From Austropuccinia psidii (lineage: Eukaryota; Basidiomycota; Pucciniomycetes; Pucciniales; Sphaerophragmiaceae), in NCBI GenBank assembly GCA_023105745.1, contig JALGQZ010000008.1, positions 49,218,618 to 49,282,617 of the forward strand: DNA of 64,000 nucleotides. The letters are read 5' to 3'. The position numbers and the translations under genes are program-made. Numbering within the stretch: position 1 is the first letter of the stretch; the number at the start of each line of letters is the position of its first letter. The notes under the pieces were generated by a model that was given only the letters and a program-made list of their open reading frames with translations, made no database searches and was not told the origin of the DNA. This document shows positions 34,941 to 45,646 of this stretch, one piece after another.

Positions 34941-36974
34941 TGTGAGCCTTTGAGATATGACCACATACCCAATAAGGTCACAAAAAAGATTAAGAATAAT
35001 TATACTTTCAATATAATTATACTAAAATTACTTAGAATAATTATACATTAAAAATAATTACTTAAATATACAAAAAATACCATAAATTGGTACAAAAATT
35101 GGTTTAACTTAAAAACCAATGAATCAACATGTAAAATAAATTATACCATTGGATTCCTCATGGAAAAATACACATATACCATTTTTATGGCATATCTGTA
35201 AAGTCAATATTTCATGAATTATAAGGTATAATACCTTATAAAAACCATAAAATCCTACTTATCTCAGAAGCCAATGAAACAACATGTAAAATAAATTGTA
35301 CCAGTGGATTCCCCACCAAAGTCCACACATAAAACAATTAATAAGCTAATTTCCAAAGTCAATACTTAAGGAATTATCCTGAATATATGCACTTTTTTGG
35401 TCACCGCATATATTCAAGGATCATAGCTAATATCTTCTAAACTATACATGATAGAATGATGAACCAAAAATAAAGTCACCACGTAATTACTGTAAGAACA
35501 CATATATGAACTTTATTTTACAAATTATAAACAAGGTTAAAACCTATGATGAAATATTGATAAAAATCAACAGAGCTGTTGACCACTTTGTTGTGAAAGT
35601 GGTCCAAACTTAAAAAAAAGTATACAGTTGGATTCTACTAGTTCATTGGTGAAGAATGATGTAATTTTTATTATTAAATTCAAGGTATAACCCCCTGAAA
35701 TCAAGGTTTGAAGTTTAAAATATTGAATTTCGACAGAAAAGATGAGTTACAAGAAAAATCATCAAAATTAGAGTTTTGATGATGTAATGAAAAGCTCTTG
35801 GAAGAATAATAAGGTTATACCAGGCTATCAGAATTCACTCTCTGAATTGCTGTAGCGTGTAAATCTTAAAAGTTATTGAAGATCAAAGTTTGAGCTTAAA
35901 TTGAGCAGTTATGATCACCTACTGTAACCTTAAATTAAGTTTAACAGTCATAAGAGTGATAAAATTGGTGAATACTATTAGTTTATGATTAAAAATAATA
36001 AAATCCACGAAATTTGGGGTTCTGCCAAGCCTCTAATGTCATCAAACTTAAAGTTATTGTGATAACTTTAAATAATGGTGTAATAATGATGTAAGATGGT
36101 TTGATCATGATGTAATCACCCTCAAACCTTAAAATATTGATCAATTCCAGTGGATATGATCAGTACACGTCTACTAGAAGCCTGTTGGACTCTAGGAGGG
36201 AGGTATTTACTATAAATAGAGCTCTTTTTACTCTATTTTCCCCTCAGACGCATCAAAAACATTAAATCAATTAAATAAAAGGTAAATTCTTTATTCTTTA
36301 TATATAAAACTCTTATATTATTAAAGACCAAAGACCAAAGACCATCTTATTATTAATCACTACTTTTGTGTGATTAAATCAATTCTTTAATTGTTTTTGT
36401 TATAAATCTCTCTATAAACTCATTTCCACGTAAAATCAAGAATTTTAGTAAATTTTCTTCATTTTTATTGTAAATACAATTTGAAAAAGTTGTATTATAT
36501 TCTTTTGGCGTAAAATATCTCAAAATTATTATCTTAAGTGTTGAAAGTAGGCTATTTCATCTTATTATAATAATTTCTCTCTTATTATTACTCTTAATAA
36601 TTCTTAATTAATATAAATAGTATTTATATTAATATATAACATTAATATTGGTAATATTATTGTTATTAATTGTTTTTTATTTATAAAAAACAATTTTTTA
36701 CGCCTTTATTATTTGTTGGTAACAATAATAAAGAGCTTTATAATATATTAATTATTTTATATTAATATATTATTTTCAATATTATAATTTTATATAATAT
36801 TAATTATATCATTATATTTATTTAATAATATAATATTTTTTACGCCATAATAATAATATTTCTTTATTATTATTATTATTTTAATCTTCTTTATTTCAAT
36901 TATAAGGACATTCAGAGTACAATAAGTAATAAATTAGTAATTTTTTACTTATTGTTTCATAGTCAAACCTTACA
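34941..36974 (+). repeat. Element F 5' LTR (2034 bp)
   Basis: It contains a TATA box (36211-36220) and, about 400 nt downstream, strongly self-complementary AT-rich DNA. The inverted repeats are a 13-bp perfect one with a 1-nt loop at 36607-36633 and a 12-bp perfect one with a 2-nt loop at 36669-36694. An AAAGACC motif is present in about three copies near 36322-36342 and is reduced in the 3' LTR. Confidence 0.96.
36211..36220 (+). promoter_or_regulatory. TATA box of F 5' LTR
   Basis: TATAAATAGA lies in an otherwise unremarkable part of the LTR and is followed by a pyrimidine-rich stretch and AACATTAAAT. It is the likely RNA polymerase II promoter defining the U3/R border. It is duplicated in the 3' LTR at 44897-44906 and degenerate in the LTR at 1-1866. 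Confidence 0.75.
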
Positions 36975-36994
36975 TTTGGGGGCCTGGCCGTGAT
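36975..36994 (+). promoter_or_regulatory. Element F primer-binding-like site
   Basis: TTTGGGGGCCTGGCCGTG follows the LTR end directly, where reverse transcription of LTR elements is primed. The same motif follows the 5' LTRs of A and B. The primer is not identified. Confidence 0.65.
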
Positions 36995-37485
36995 ATTTAC
37001 TTAAAAGACCTTTAAAAAGATTCTATTTGGGTTTATCCAATAATAAATTATATTTATAATCATAAATTATATAATAATTTTATATTTTATTAATTTTAAA
37101 AGCTATTGAGGCATTTGGAAAGCAATTGTACTGTCTTACACATGGTTTTTCACATCCTTAGACTTGCAAGAACTTTCTTTGAGTGACTCTAGTGATTAAA
37201 AAAAGATATTTTATAAATTAAAAATAATTTTATTATAATTTAATTTTATAAGAATCATATTCATTTTTTATTTTTTTTATTCTTTAAAAAAAAAAAAAAA
37301 ATATGTAAAAAAATATTAAAAAATATTAAAAACCAATAAAAAAAGTTATTTTTATTCATTTTTATTCATTTCTTTATTTATTTCAATTTTTTTAAGATAT
37401 AAAGCAATTTCTACGTGGAAAATTGCCATATCTTGCCAAAAATAACACTTCTTATATAAAGACTTATATTTATTTGTCTTTTTTA
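36995..37485 (+). other. Element F leader
   Basis: The leader is AT-rich with a poly-A run near 37286-37302 and a short upstream ATG frame near 37142. I see no gene. It leads to the first ATG of the accessory frame at 37486. Confidence 0.6.
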
Positions 37486-38404
37486 ATGTTTGAAGATAAC
37501 CCAACAGAAGACAACCAAGCTACTGTTGAGAGGTTGGTGGAAGAAACTTGTCAAAGTTCTCCAACACCAGTTTTCACCAAAAGAAAGAAAGCTAAGAAAT
37601 TGGACTTTCCAGGACCCACCATTCAAGACTCTGAAGGTGAGCACCTCTTTTATAATTGCCATAAAAGAATTTTATTCTAAAATACTTTTATTCTTTCTTA
37701 TTCTTTAATTATGACTACCAGAAGAGGTTCCCAATACTCCATCCAATCAGATGGAGCTGGACTCCGAGGTAGAATTGATCCCTCAAAAGGGAAAAGAAAG
37801 GGCAATATCCCCAGTGGAACAGAATCCACACAAGGAAGTGCCTTATCCCAAAGGCAAGTCCCAGAAATGCCCATGATATTTGAGCCTGAATTAGAACTAA
37901 GTATGAGTAACTCAAACAGGTACAAATCACATTCAGAGGGCTCAAATAGACATCTACATGAGCCAGTACAAGCAGTATTGCACAGTGTACAAGGACAAAG
38001 ATTGGGAAATGTTGCCTCAAATACACCAAGGAGTGATGAACTCCTGGCACATCCTGAAAAAGTTCCTCAAAGAGGAGGAGATAGTGAAATACTCCAATGG
38101 ATGGAATCCACTGTCATCCAAACCTCAAATCAAAAAAATCAAGGATTACCATGCCAAAAAGAGGGAGGCAACCAAGGAAGAAGCCCCAGTAGCTTCTACC
38201 AGCAAGCCCCAAGCCAACCCACTTCCCCAAGAAGGGAAGAAGAAAAAGAAAAAGCATTGGAGGAAACCATATTCCCCAAGCTACAGAATCCCAAGAATCC
38301 AAAAGGATGCCATGGACAATGTTTTCAACATGGCCAGAACCTTGATGGAATTCAAGGACAAGGAGGAGCAAAGAATGAGACAACCTCATTTCCCAAAGAA
38401 ATAA
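37486..38404 (+). CDS. Element F accessory ORF, spliced (exons 37486-37636, 37722-37853, 37920-38404)
   Basis: The first ATG (MFEDNPTEDNQ) opens a 50-codon exon ending GAAG|GTGAGC. An 86-nt intron ends TACCAG at 37721. Joining in phase 1 gives an acidic stretch (EEVPNTPSNQMELDSEVEL). A second, 66-nt intron with the GC-AG donor AAG|GCAAGT (37854) and acceptor AAACAG (37919) removes four in-frame stops and keeps the register. The last exon has the Trp-rich segment SWHILKKFLK...SNGWNP, a Lys-rich run and YRIPRIQKDAMDNVFNMAR. It ends TAA at 38402-38404, giving 255 residues in total. The last two exons are +1 to gag. A homologue with conservative codon changes is seen in A, and a more distant one in B. 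No known domain is recognised; the basic C-terminus could bind nucleic acid. Splicing is inferred from sequence only. Confidence 0.62.
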
Positions 38405-39864
38405 CCTTGTCCAAAGATGTTGTAAATACTTTAACAGAAATTAAAAATAGTATATTACCTCTAAAAGAAATTAAAGATAGTTTATTATCACTACAAGAAA
38501 TAAATAACAATTTATCTTCTTTAACAAAAATTGTTGTGCAAAACAAGAAAGAAATTGACAACATTAATTTTATTGTTGAAAATAATAAACCAAAGAATTT
38601 AATTGACAATACTCAAAAATTAATACAAGGACAACAAGAATTGTACAAGTACATAAAAGATATCAAAGACAAAACTTTGACAATCAATTATGATGTGAGT
38701 ATTGACAATCTTACAGAAAAATTAAATAAATTAAGTATTTCTGTAGAAAAATTTGAAGAAAAGACTTCATCACACCAAAAATTACTTTTGGACCATGTGG
38801 AAAAAAGTGATGAAGCAAGAATGCATCTGAAAGATGATATTCAGAGTGAAATAAGGCTTATCACTGAAAAAATGGATAAAATTAATGAGGCTAATTTAAA
38901 TATGCCAAAGTTATCAACACCATTTTCTCATATAAGAAGCCCTGTTAAAACAAAAGAGGAATTGACAAATCCTTTCATAACAGACTTGAGTCACCAAGAT
39001 AATAACCAAGTCTTAATGAAGGAAGCACCTCAATTGAAAGAATGGCCAACATTCACAGGAGAAGGTGAATATGACCACATGTCATTTATTAAAACAATTG
39101 ACATGTTACAAGAAGACTATGCCATACCAGATGAATTAATCACTGCAAGATTACATTCTTTGTTTGAGAAATCTGCAAAAAGATGGTATTATGGCATAAG
39201 ACAAACAAATGGTAAAAATACCTGGTCTTGGTGGAAACAAGAAATAATCACCAAGTGGGCAAATGATGCCTGGAGGTATAAGATAGAAAATGCATTTGAA
39301 AACTCTTTCTTTGACCCAGAGAAAGACAAACCTTTAACTTGGTTCTTAAAGCAAGTTGAAAGGCTTAATTCACTGTACCCAGAAATGTCACAAAAGATGG
39401 TGCCTATGAAAATACTTAAAAAATGTGGAGGGGAACTAGAACATGCCTTAAGAAGCAGGTGTATAGAACCATGCTCCACAGAAGAGTATATAAATGCACT
39501 GGAAGATATAGTGACAAGAACAAAAATTGGCAGGACTTGGAAAAAATTGGACACTAAAAGCCCAAATAAACCATTTATCAAAAAAGATAAATCAAAAGAA
39601 TCCTTTAAGCCCAATACATCCAACAATAATGAGCAAAGAAAATGCCATAAATGTGGAGGTATTGGACACTTAGCCAATAATTGCCTTAAAAAAGCAAAGA
39701 TTAATGAAATGGTGGAAACAGAAAGCCACAATGACAAGGAAGAGGAATCTGACTCTGAAAAAGAGACAGAAGAGTCAGAAAGCTCTGAGAGTGATGAAAT
39801 CAATATAATTAATGCACAAATTAATAATATTGACTTAATTTATGAAGTACTGGATGTTAATTAA
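37711..39864 (+). CDS. Element F gag
   Basis: The ATG at 37711 opens 717 codons. The first 231 or so overlap the accessory ORF in another register and are low-complexity (Gln/Ser/Gly/Arg). Typical Gag structure begins only after about 38404. There is a long coiled coil (about residues 240-410), then the capsid (EWPTFTGEGEYDHMSF, RWYYGIRQTNGKNTWSWW, PLTWFLKQVERLNSLYPEM). A CCHC knuckle follows (CHKCGGIGHLANNC, about residues 649-662), and then a Glu/Ser acidic tail. The start ATG lies 8 nt before the end of accessory intron 1, so only unspliced RNA would carry it. Alternatively gag is entered by a -1 shift at CCCAAAG (38394-38400). Gag ends TAA at 39862-39864, in register with pol. Confidence 0.88.
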   Translation: MTTRRGSQYSIQSDGAGLRGRIDPSKGKRKGNIPSGTESTQGSALSQRQVPEMPMIFEPELELSMSNSNRYKSHSEGSNRHLHEPVQAVLHSVQGQRLGNVASNTPRSDELLAHPEKVPQRGGDSEILQWMESTVIQTSNQKNQGLPCQKEGGNQGRSPSSFYQQAPSQPTSPRREEEKEKALEETIFPKLQNPKNPKGCHGQCFQHGQNLDGIQGQGGAKNETTSFPKEITLSKDVVNTLTEIKNSILPLKEIKDSLLSLQEINNNLSSLTKIVVQNKKEIDNINFIVENNKPKNLIDNTQKLIQGQQELYKYIKDIKDKTLTINYDVSIDNLTEKLNKLSISVEKFEEKTSSHQKLLLDHVEKSDEARMHLKDDIQSEIRLITEKMDKINEANLNMPKLSTPFSHIRSPVKTKEELTNPFITDLSHQDNNQVLMKEAPQLKEWPTFTGEGEYDHMSFIKTIDMLQEDYAIPDELITARLHSLFEKSAKRWYYGIRQTNGKNTWSWWKQEIITKWANDAWRYKIENAFENSFFDPEKDKPLTWFLKQVERLNSLYPEMSQKMVPMKILKKCGGELEHALRSRCIEPCSTEEYINALEDIVTRTKIGRTWKKLDTKSPNKPFIKKDKSKESFKPNTSNNNEQRKCHKCGGIGHLANNCLKKAKINEMVETESHNDKEEESDSEKETEESESSESDEINIINAQINNIDLIYEVLDVN

Positions 39865-39867
39865 AAC

Positions 39868-42800
39868 TTGCCACAAGTTGGAACATCTGACACAAACCTG
39901 ACAAAAATACAAGATGCCAAAATGTATAGAACCAAACCTGCAAGAGGAATGGGATATACAGCTGGAAAATCAAGTATAAGTATTGTTATGGTTGATAACC
40001 AAGAAGGAAAAGTTAACTTGGATACAGGAGCATATTGCACTTGTGTTTGCAAAAGTTATTTAAAAACCATTGTCCCAAACTGGCAAGAAAAACTTATGCC
40101 AATACAAGGTGTCAAATTTAGTAGTGCAAGTGAGAGCATGAAGCCCCTTGGAATAATTGATTTAACACTAATTTTTCCTCATCCCTCACAATGTGTCAGA
40201 ATTAAAGTAGAGTTTGTAGTAATGGACAACTGTACTAGTAATCATTTCATACTTGGGAATGACTACTTATCAATCTATGGTGTAGATATCTCCAACCAAA
40301 AAGATAGATATTTTACCATAGGAGATAACAAAAGACAAAAGTTTGGCTTCTTAAATAACAAGAAACAAATCACAGTTATTAAGAAGGAAGAGAAAATTCC
40401 AGAAAAGGAAAATTTTATATCTGAACAACTTAAAGAGGCAGAATTCAATCAAGAATTAACAGAAAAGATGAAAGAAAAATTGATTGACCTCTTATTTAAG
40501 TATAAAAATGCCTTTGCAACTGACAAAGAACCACTAAATGCCATAATTGGACATGAAGTGGATATAATTCTTAATGTAGAAAAGCCTTACCCACCTTTAT
40601 TAAGAAGACCTGCTTATCCAGCCAGCCCAAGAGCTAGAGAAGCCTTAGAGATGCACATTAAAGAATTAATGGACCTTGGAGTATTAAGAAAGGTTGGACA
40701 TAATGAACAAGTAGAAGTTACTACACCTGTCATTATAACTTGGAATAATGGAAAATCAAGGATGGTAGGAGACTTCAGAGCCCTGAATACCTATACCATT
40801 CCAGACAGATATCCAATACCCAGAATCCATGAGACATTGACCCAATTGTCACAAGCTAAGTTCATCACAGCTATGGATGCTCTTAAGGGTTTTCATCAAA
40901 ATGTCTTAACAGACAATGCCAAGAAACTACTAAGAATAATAGTCCATTGTGGAATTTTTGAATACTTAAGAGTGCCATTTGGGATAAAAAATGCACCTTC
41001 CCATTATCAAAGAATGATGAATACCATAGGTCCTGAAGAATTATCAGAAGGATGGTTAATTATCTATATTGATGATATTATAGTTTGCTCAGAAACTTGG
41101 GAAAATCACCTTACAAGACTAGAAAGGGTACTACAGAAAATAGTCCAAGTGAATATGAAAATTTCCTTGACAAAGTGTCATTTTGCATATAGTGAATTAA
41201 AAGCACTAGGACATGTGGTATCTGGACTTAGTCTAGGCATAGACAAAAAAAAAGTAGCAGCAGTACTACTTAAACCAATGCCTCAAGCCAAAAAAGAAAT
41301 GCAATCATTTCTAGGATTTGCTGGTTACTATAGACAGCATATAAAGGACTTTGCAAAGATTGCTAAATCCTTGTATAAGCTACGTGACCAACAAACAGTC
41401 TATGAGATGACAGAAGAAAGAGTCAAGGCATATGAAGAATTGAAAAATTCCTTAACAAATGCCCCATTTCTTCTAATTCCAGATTGGAAACTACCCTTCA
41501 AACTGTACATTGATGCTTGTAGAGAAGGACTAGGTGCTGCACTTCACAAAACACAAATTATCAATGATAAACCAGTGGAAGGACCAATTTGTTTCATTTC
41601 AAGGCAAATAAAGCCAACAGAAGCAAGGTATGGAGAAAGCCAAATGGAATGCTTATGCCTAGTGTGGGCTTTAGAAAAACTGCATTATTATTTGGATGGC
41701 ACAGTATTTGATGTAATCACAGACTGTAATGCTGTGAAATCACTATTAAATATGAAGACTCCAAACAGACATATGCTGAGATGGCAAATTGCTATCCAGG
41801 AATATAGAGGAAATATGACTATTGTTCATAAATCTGGAAATATTCACAAAAATGCAGATGGTCTCAGCAGATGGGCTCTAGCAAATACCCCTGACAATCC
41901 AGCATGGGTACCACAAGAAGAGCACCATATAGAAGGAATATGTGTTACAGACATTGGCACAGAATTCTTTAACCAAGTTAAAGAAAGCTATAAGACAGAC
42001 AAAAATTGCCATATCTTAAGCCAACTTCTAATGAAAAACTGCAAAGATCCATCACTTTCATCAAAACTAGATGAAATATGGAAAAAGGCATATGATGAAG
42101 GAAGATTTCACCTCCTTGATGGAATCCTTTACCATAGAACAAAACACACATGTGTTATGGCCTTAACAGACAGAACACTAATAAACACTATTTTACATGA
42201 GTGTCATGATAGTGTTGCATCTGGACATCTCTCAGAAGATAGGACACTAGAGAGGGTGAAAACCTGCTCTTGGTGGCCAAATTGGAAGAAAGATGTTGCA
42301 GAGTACTGCCAAACCTGTGACAGATGTCAAAAAGCCAACAGAGCCACAGGAAAGAAATTTGGAATGATGATCCAAATCCAAGAACCAAAATCCCCATGGG
42401 AAATAGTTCATATGGATTGGGTAACAGCCTTACCTCCAGGAGGAGACAGGAGTTATAATGCATGCCTAGTGTTAGTTGACAGATACAGGAAAACTCCCAT
42501 GTTCTTACCATGTCATAAAGATGACACAGCTATGGATACAGCCATAATGATATGGAATAAAGTCATTAGCCACACAGGCTTATTCCAAAATATTATAAGT
42601 GACAGAGACCCAAAGTTCACTTCAGCATTATGGACAAATCTCCATAACTTGTTTGGGACAAAGTTATCATTCTCAACAGCTTATCATCCTCAAACTGATG
42701 GTTTAGCAGAAAGAATGATACAGACCCTAGAAGATATGATCAGAAAATTCTGTGCTTATGGGCTAGAATTCAAAGATTCTGATGGTTTTACCCATGATTG

Positions 42801-43509
42801 GTGTACACTAATACCAGCACTTGAATTGGCATATAAGACATCAATCCATTCTTCTACTGGCAAAACACCAGCAATGCTAGAGAAAGGTTGGAATCCAAGA
42901 CTTCCTTATGAGACCCTCAAAAAGGACTTAGTGGATATACATCCAACAGCAAGCAGTTTCAAGATAATTCTTGACAAAGCAAGACACCATGAAAACATAT
43001 GCATGCAAGACTCTTTTAAATATGCAAAAGAAAGATGGGATAAAAGTCATAAGCCACCTGATTTCAAAATAGGAGACTTGGTTTTAGTATCAACCCTTAA
43101 TTTCAACAACATAAAAGGCCCAAAGAAATTGAAAGATTCCTTTGCAGGACCATTTATGATAAAAGAACTTCATGGACCCAATGCTGTGCAATTAGAACTC
43201 ACAGGTGAACTAATGAACAAACACCCAACTTTCCCTGTAAGTCTGATAAAGCCTTACAGTTCAAGTGACAAGGAGTTATTTCCACTAAGAAATAAACCCC
43301 CACTTGAGATTCCCCCCTTGGAAGAAGGAGAGGAAAAGAAAATAGTAAAAGTCCTTAAAGAAAGAAGGACAAGAAACAAGAAAGAAAGGGAATACCTTGT
43401 AAAGTATAGAAATTCAACTCAAGAAGATGAATGGCTACTTGAGAAAGATATAACAAATGCTGATAAACTACTAAGAAGGTTCAGACATGAAAGAAAACCT
43501 GAAAAATAA
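39868..43509 (+). CDS. Element F pol: protease, RT, RNase H, integrase, chromodomain
   Basis: The 1213 codons are uninterrupted. Protease: [10 protein letters not shown] (catalytic Asp about codon 52). [20 protein letters not shown] and YIDDIIV (YIDD at codons 400-403, 41065-41076). RNase [26 protein letters not shown] and NADGLSRW. Integrase: a zinc-binding region (HECHDS...YCQTCDRCQ, from codon 777) and the catalytic triad Asp850 ([11 protein letters not shown]), Asp912 (ISDRDPKF) and Glu948 (GLAERMIQ), spaced D,D(35)E. The C-terminal domain ([13 protein letters not shown]) leads into a chromodomain at about codons 1160-1205 ([25 protein letters not shown]). There is no ATG near the start. 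Translation probably continues from gag through the TAA at 39862, in the same frame. Confidence 0.97.
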   Translation: MPQVGTSDTNLTKIQDAKMYRTKPARGMGYTAGKSSISIVMVDNQEGKVNLDTGAYCTCVCKSYLKTIVPNWQEKLMPIQGVKFSSASESMKPLGIIDLTLIFPHPSQCVRIKVEFVVMDNCTSNHFILGNDYLSIYGVDISNQKDRYFTIGDNKRQKFGFLNNKKQITVIKKEEKIPEKENFISEQLKEAEFNQELTEKMKEKLIDLLFKYKNAFATDKEPLNAIIGHEVDIILNVEKPYPPLLRRPAYPASPRAREALEMHIKELMDLGVLRKVGHNEQVEVTTPVIITWNNGKSRMVGDFRALNTYTIPDRYPIPRIHETLTQLSQAKFITAMDALKGFHQNVLTDNAKKLLRIIVHCGIFEYLRVPFGIKNAPSHYQRMMNTIGPEELSEGWLIIYIDDIIVCSETWENHLTRLERVLQKIVQVNMKISLTKCHFAYSELKALGHVVSGLSLGIDKKKVAAVLLKPMPQAKKEMQSFLGFAGYYRQHIKDFAKIAKSLYKLRDQQTVYEMTEERVKAYEELKNSLTNAPFLLIPDWKLPFKLYIDACREGLGAALHKTQIINDKPVEGPICFISRQIKPTEARYGESQMECLCLVWALEKLHYYLDGTVFDVITDCNAVKSLLNMKTPNRHMLRWQIAIQEYRGNMTIVHKSGNIHKNADGLSRWALANTPDNPAWVPQEEHHIEGICVTDIGTEFFNQVKESYKTDKNCHILSQLLMKNCKDPSLSSKLDEIWKKAYDEGRFHLLDGILYHRTKHTCVMALTDRTLINTILHECHDSVASGHLSEDRTLERVKTCSWWPNWKKDVAEYCQTCDRCQKANRATGKKFGMMIQIQEPKSPWEIVHMDWVTALPPGGDRSYNACLVLVDRYRKTPMFLPCHKDDTAMDTAIMIWNKVISHTGLFQNIISDRDPKFTSALWTNLHNLFGTKLSFSTAYHPQTDGLAERMIQTLEDMIRKFCAYGLEFKDSDGFTHDWCTLIPALELAYKTSIHSSTGKTPAMLEKGWNPRLPYETLKKDLVDIHPTASSFKIILDKARHHENICMQDSFKYAKERWDKSHKPPDFKIGDLVLVSTLNFNNIKGPKKLKDSFAGPFMIKELHGPNAVQLELTGELMNKHPTFPVSLIKPYSSSDKELFPLRNKPPLEIPPLEEGEEKKIVKVLKERRTRNKKEREYLVKYRNSTQEDEWLLEKDITNADKLLRRFRHERKPEK

Positions 43510-43615
43510 AAAAGTTAAGCATTATTGAGCTTCAAGACTAATAAAGTCTATTGAAGAGGTAGGACAGTGGATGATACCCTAATCATACATATCAGATTGT
43601 GATACAATCTTTTTT
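43510..43615 (+). other. Element F 3' untranslated stretch
   Basis: These are about 100 non-coding bases between the pol stop and the polypurine tract. No further feature is visible. Confidence 0.6.
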
Positions 43616-43627
43616 GGTGGTAGGGAA
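43616..43627 (+). other. Element F polypurine tract
   Basis: GGTGGTAGGGAA, preceded by a T-run, abuts the 3' LTR. It is the expected plus-strand primer, similar in A (GTGGGAGGGAA). Confidence 0.8.
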
Positions 43628-45646
43628 TGTGAGCCTTTGAGATATGACCACATACCCAATAAGGTCACAAAAAAGATTAAGAATAATTATACCTTTAATA
43701 TAATTATACTAAAATTACTTAGAATAATTATACATTAAAAATAATTACTTAAATATACAAAAAATACCATAAATTGGTACAAAAATTGGTTTAACTTAAA
43801 AACCAATGAATCAACATGTAAAATAAATTATACCATTGGATTCCTCATGGAAAAATACACATATACCATTTTTATGGCATATCTGTAAAGTCAATATTTA
43901 ATGAATTATAAGGTATAATACCTTATAAAAACCATAAAATCCTACTTATCTCAGAAACCAATGAAACAACATGTGAAGTAAATTGTACCAGTGGATTCCC
44001 CACCAAAGTCCACACATAAAACAATTAATAAGCTAATTTCCAAAGTCAATACTTAAGGAATTATCCTGAATATATGCACTTTTTTGGTCAACGCATATAT
44101 TCAAGGATCATAGCTAATATCTTCTAAACTATACATGATAGAATGATGAACCAAAAATAAAGTCACCACGTAATTACTGTAAGAACACATATATGAACTT
44201 TATTTTACGAATTATAAACAAGGTTAAAACCTATGATGAAATATTGATAAAAATCAACAGAGCTGTTGAGCACTTTGTTGTGAAAGTGGTCCAAACTTAA
44301 AAAAAAGTATACAGTTGGATTCTACTAGTTCATTCGTGAAGAAGATGTAATTTTTATTATTAAATTCAAGGTATAACCCCCTGAAATCAAGGTTTGAAGT
44401 TTAAAATATTGAATTTCGACAGAAAAGATGAGTTACAAGAAAAATCATCAAAATTAGAGTTTTGATGATGTAATGAAAAGATCTTGGAAGCATGATAAGG
44501 TTATACCAGGCTATCAGAATTCACTCTCTGAATTGCTGTAGCGTGTAAATCTTAAAAGTTATTGAAGATCAAAGTTTGAGCTTAAATTGAGCAGTTATGA
44601 TCACCTACTGTAACCTTAAATTAAGTTTAACAGTCATAAGAGTGATAAAATTGGTGAAAACTATTAGTTTATGATTAAAAATAATAAAATCCACGAAATT
44701 TGGGGTTCTGCCAAGCCTCTGATGTCATCAAACTTAAAGTTATAGTGATAACTTTCAATAATGGTGTAATAATGATGTAAGATGGTTTGATCATGATGTA
44801 ATCACCCTCAAACCTTAAAATATTGATCAATTCCAGTGGATAGGATCAGTACACGTCTACTAGAAGCCTGTTGGACTCTAGGAGGGAGGTATTTACTATA
44901 AATAGAGCTCTTTTTACTCTATTTTCCCCTCAGACGCATCAAAAACATTAAATCAATTAAATAAAAGTTAAATTCTTTATATATAAAACTCTTATATTAT
45001 TACAGACCAAAGGCCATCTTATTATTAATCACTACTTTTGTGTGATTAAATCAATTCTTTAATTGTTTTTGTTATAAATCTCTCTATAAACTCATTTCCA
45101 CGTAAAATCAAGAATTTTAGTAAATTTTCTTCATTTTTATTGTAAATACAATTTGAAAAAGTTGTATTATATTCTTTCGGCGTAAAATATCTCAAAATTA
45201 TTATCTTAAGTGTTAAAAGTAGGTTATTTCATCTTATTATAATAATTTCTCTCTTATTATTACTCTTAATAATTCTTAATTAATATAAATAGTATTTATA
45301 TTAATATATAACTTTAATATTGGTAATATTATTGTTATTAATTGTTTTTTATTTATAAAAAACAATTTTTTACGCCTTTATTATTTGTTGGTAACAATAA
45401 TAAAGAGCTTTATAATATATTAATTATTTTATATTAATATATTATTTTCAATATTATAATTTTATATAATATTAATTATATCATTATATTTATTTAATAA
45501 TATAATATTTTTTACGCCATAATAATAATATTTCTTTATTATTATTATTATTTTAATCTTATTTATTTCAATTATAAGGACATTCAGAGTACAATAAGTA
45601 ATAAATTAGTAATTTTTTACTTATTGTTTCATAGTCAAACCTTACA
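43628..45646 (+). repeat. Element F 3' LTR (2019 bp)
   Basis: It is a near-copy of 34941-36974. The TATA box is at 44897-44906 and the 13-bp inverted repeat at 45279-45305. The main difference is loss of one TTTATTC-like unit and of AAAGACC copies near 44970-45010. Confidence 0.96.

Larger units (their letters stand above)
34941..45646 (+). mobile_element. Element F: best preserved Ty3/Gypsy chromovirus
   Basis: The LTRs are 34941-36974 and 43628-45646. Both run TGTGAGCC...CCTTACA and are about 98-99% identical by eye. TAATC occurs on both sides (34936-34940 and 45647-45651), a perfect 5-bp duplication of A sequence. The interior holds a primer-binding-like site, a spliced accessory ORF, gag (717 codons), pol (1213 codons, uninterrupted) and a polypurine tract. 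It is the only element here whose pol could encode working enzymes, so it is the best candidate for a recently or still mobile copy. Confidence 0.96.
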
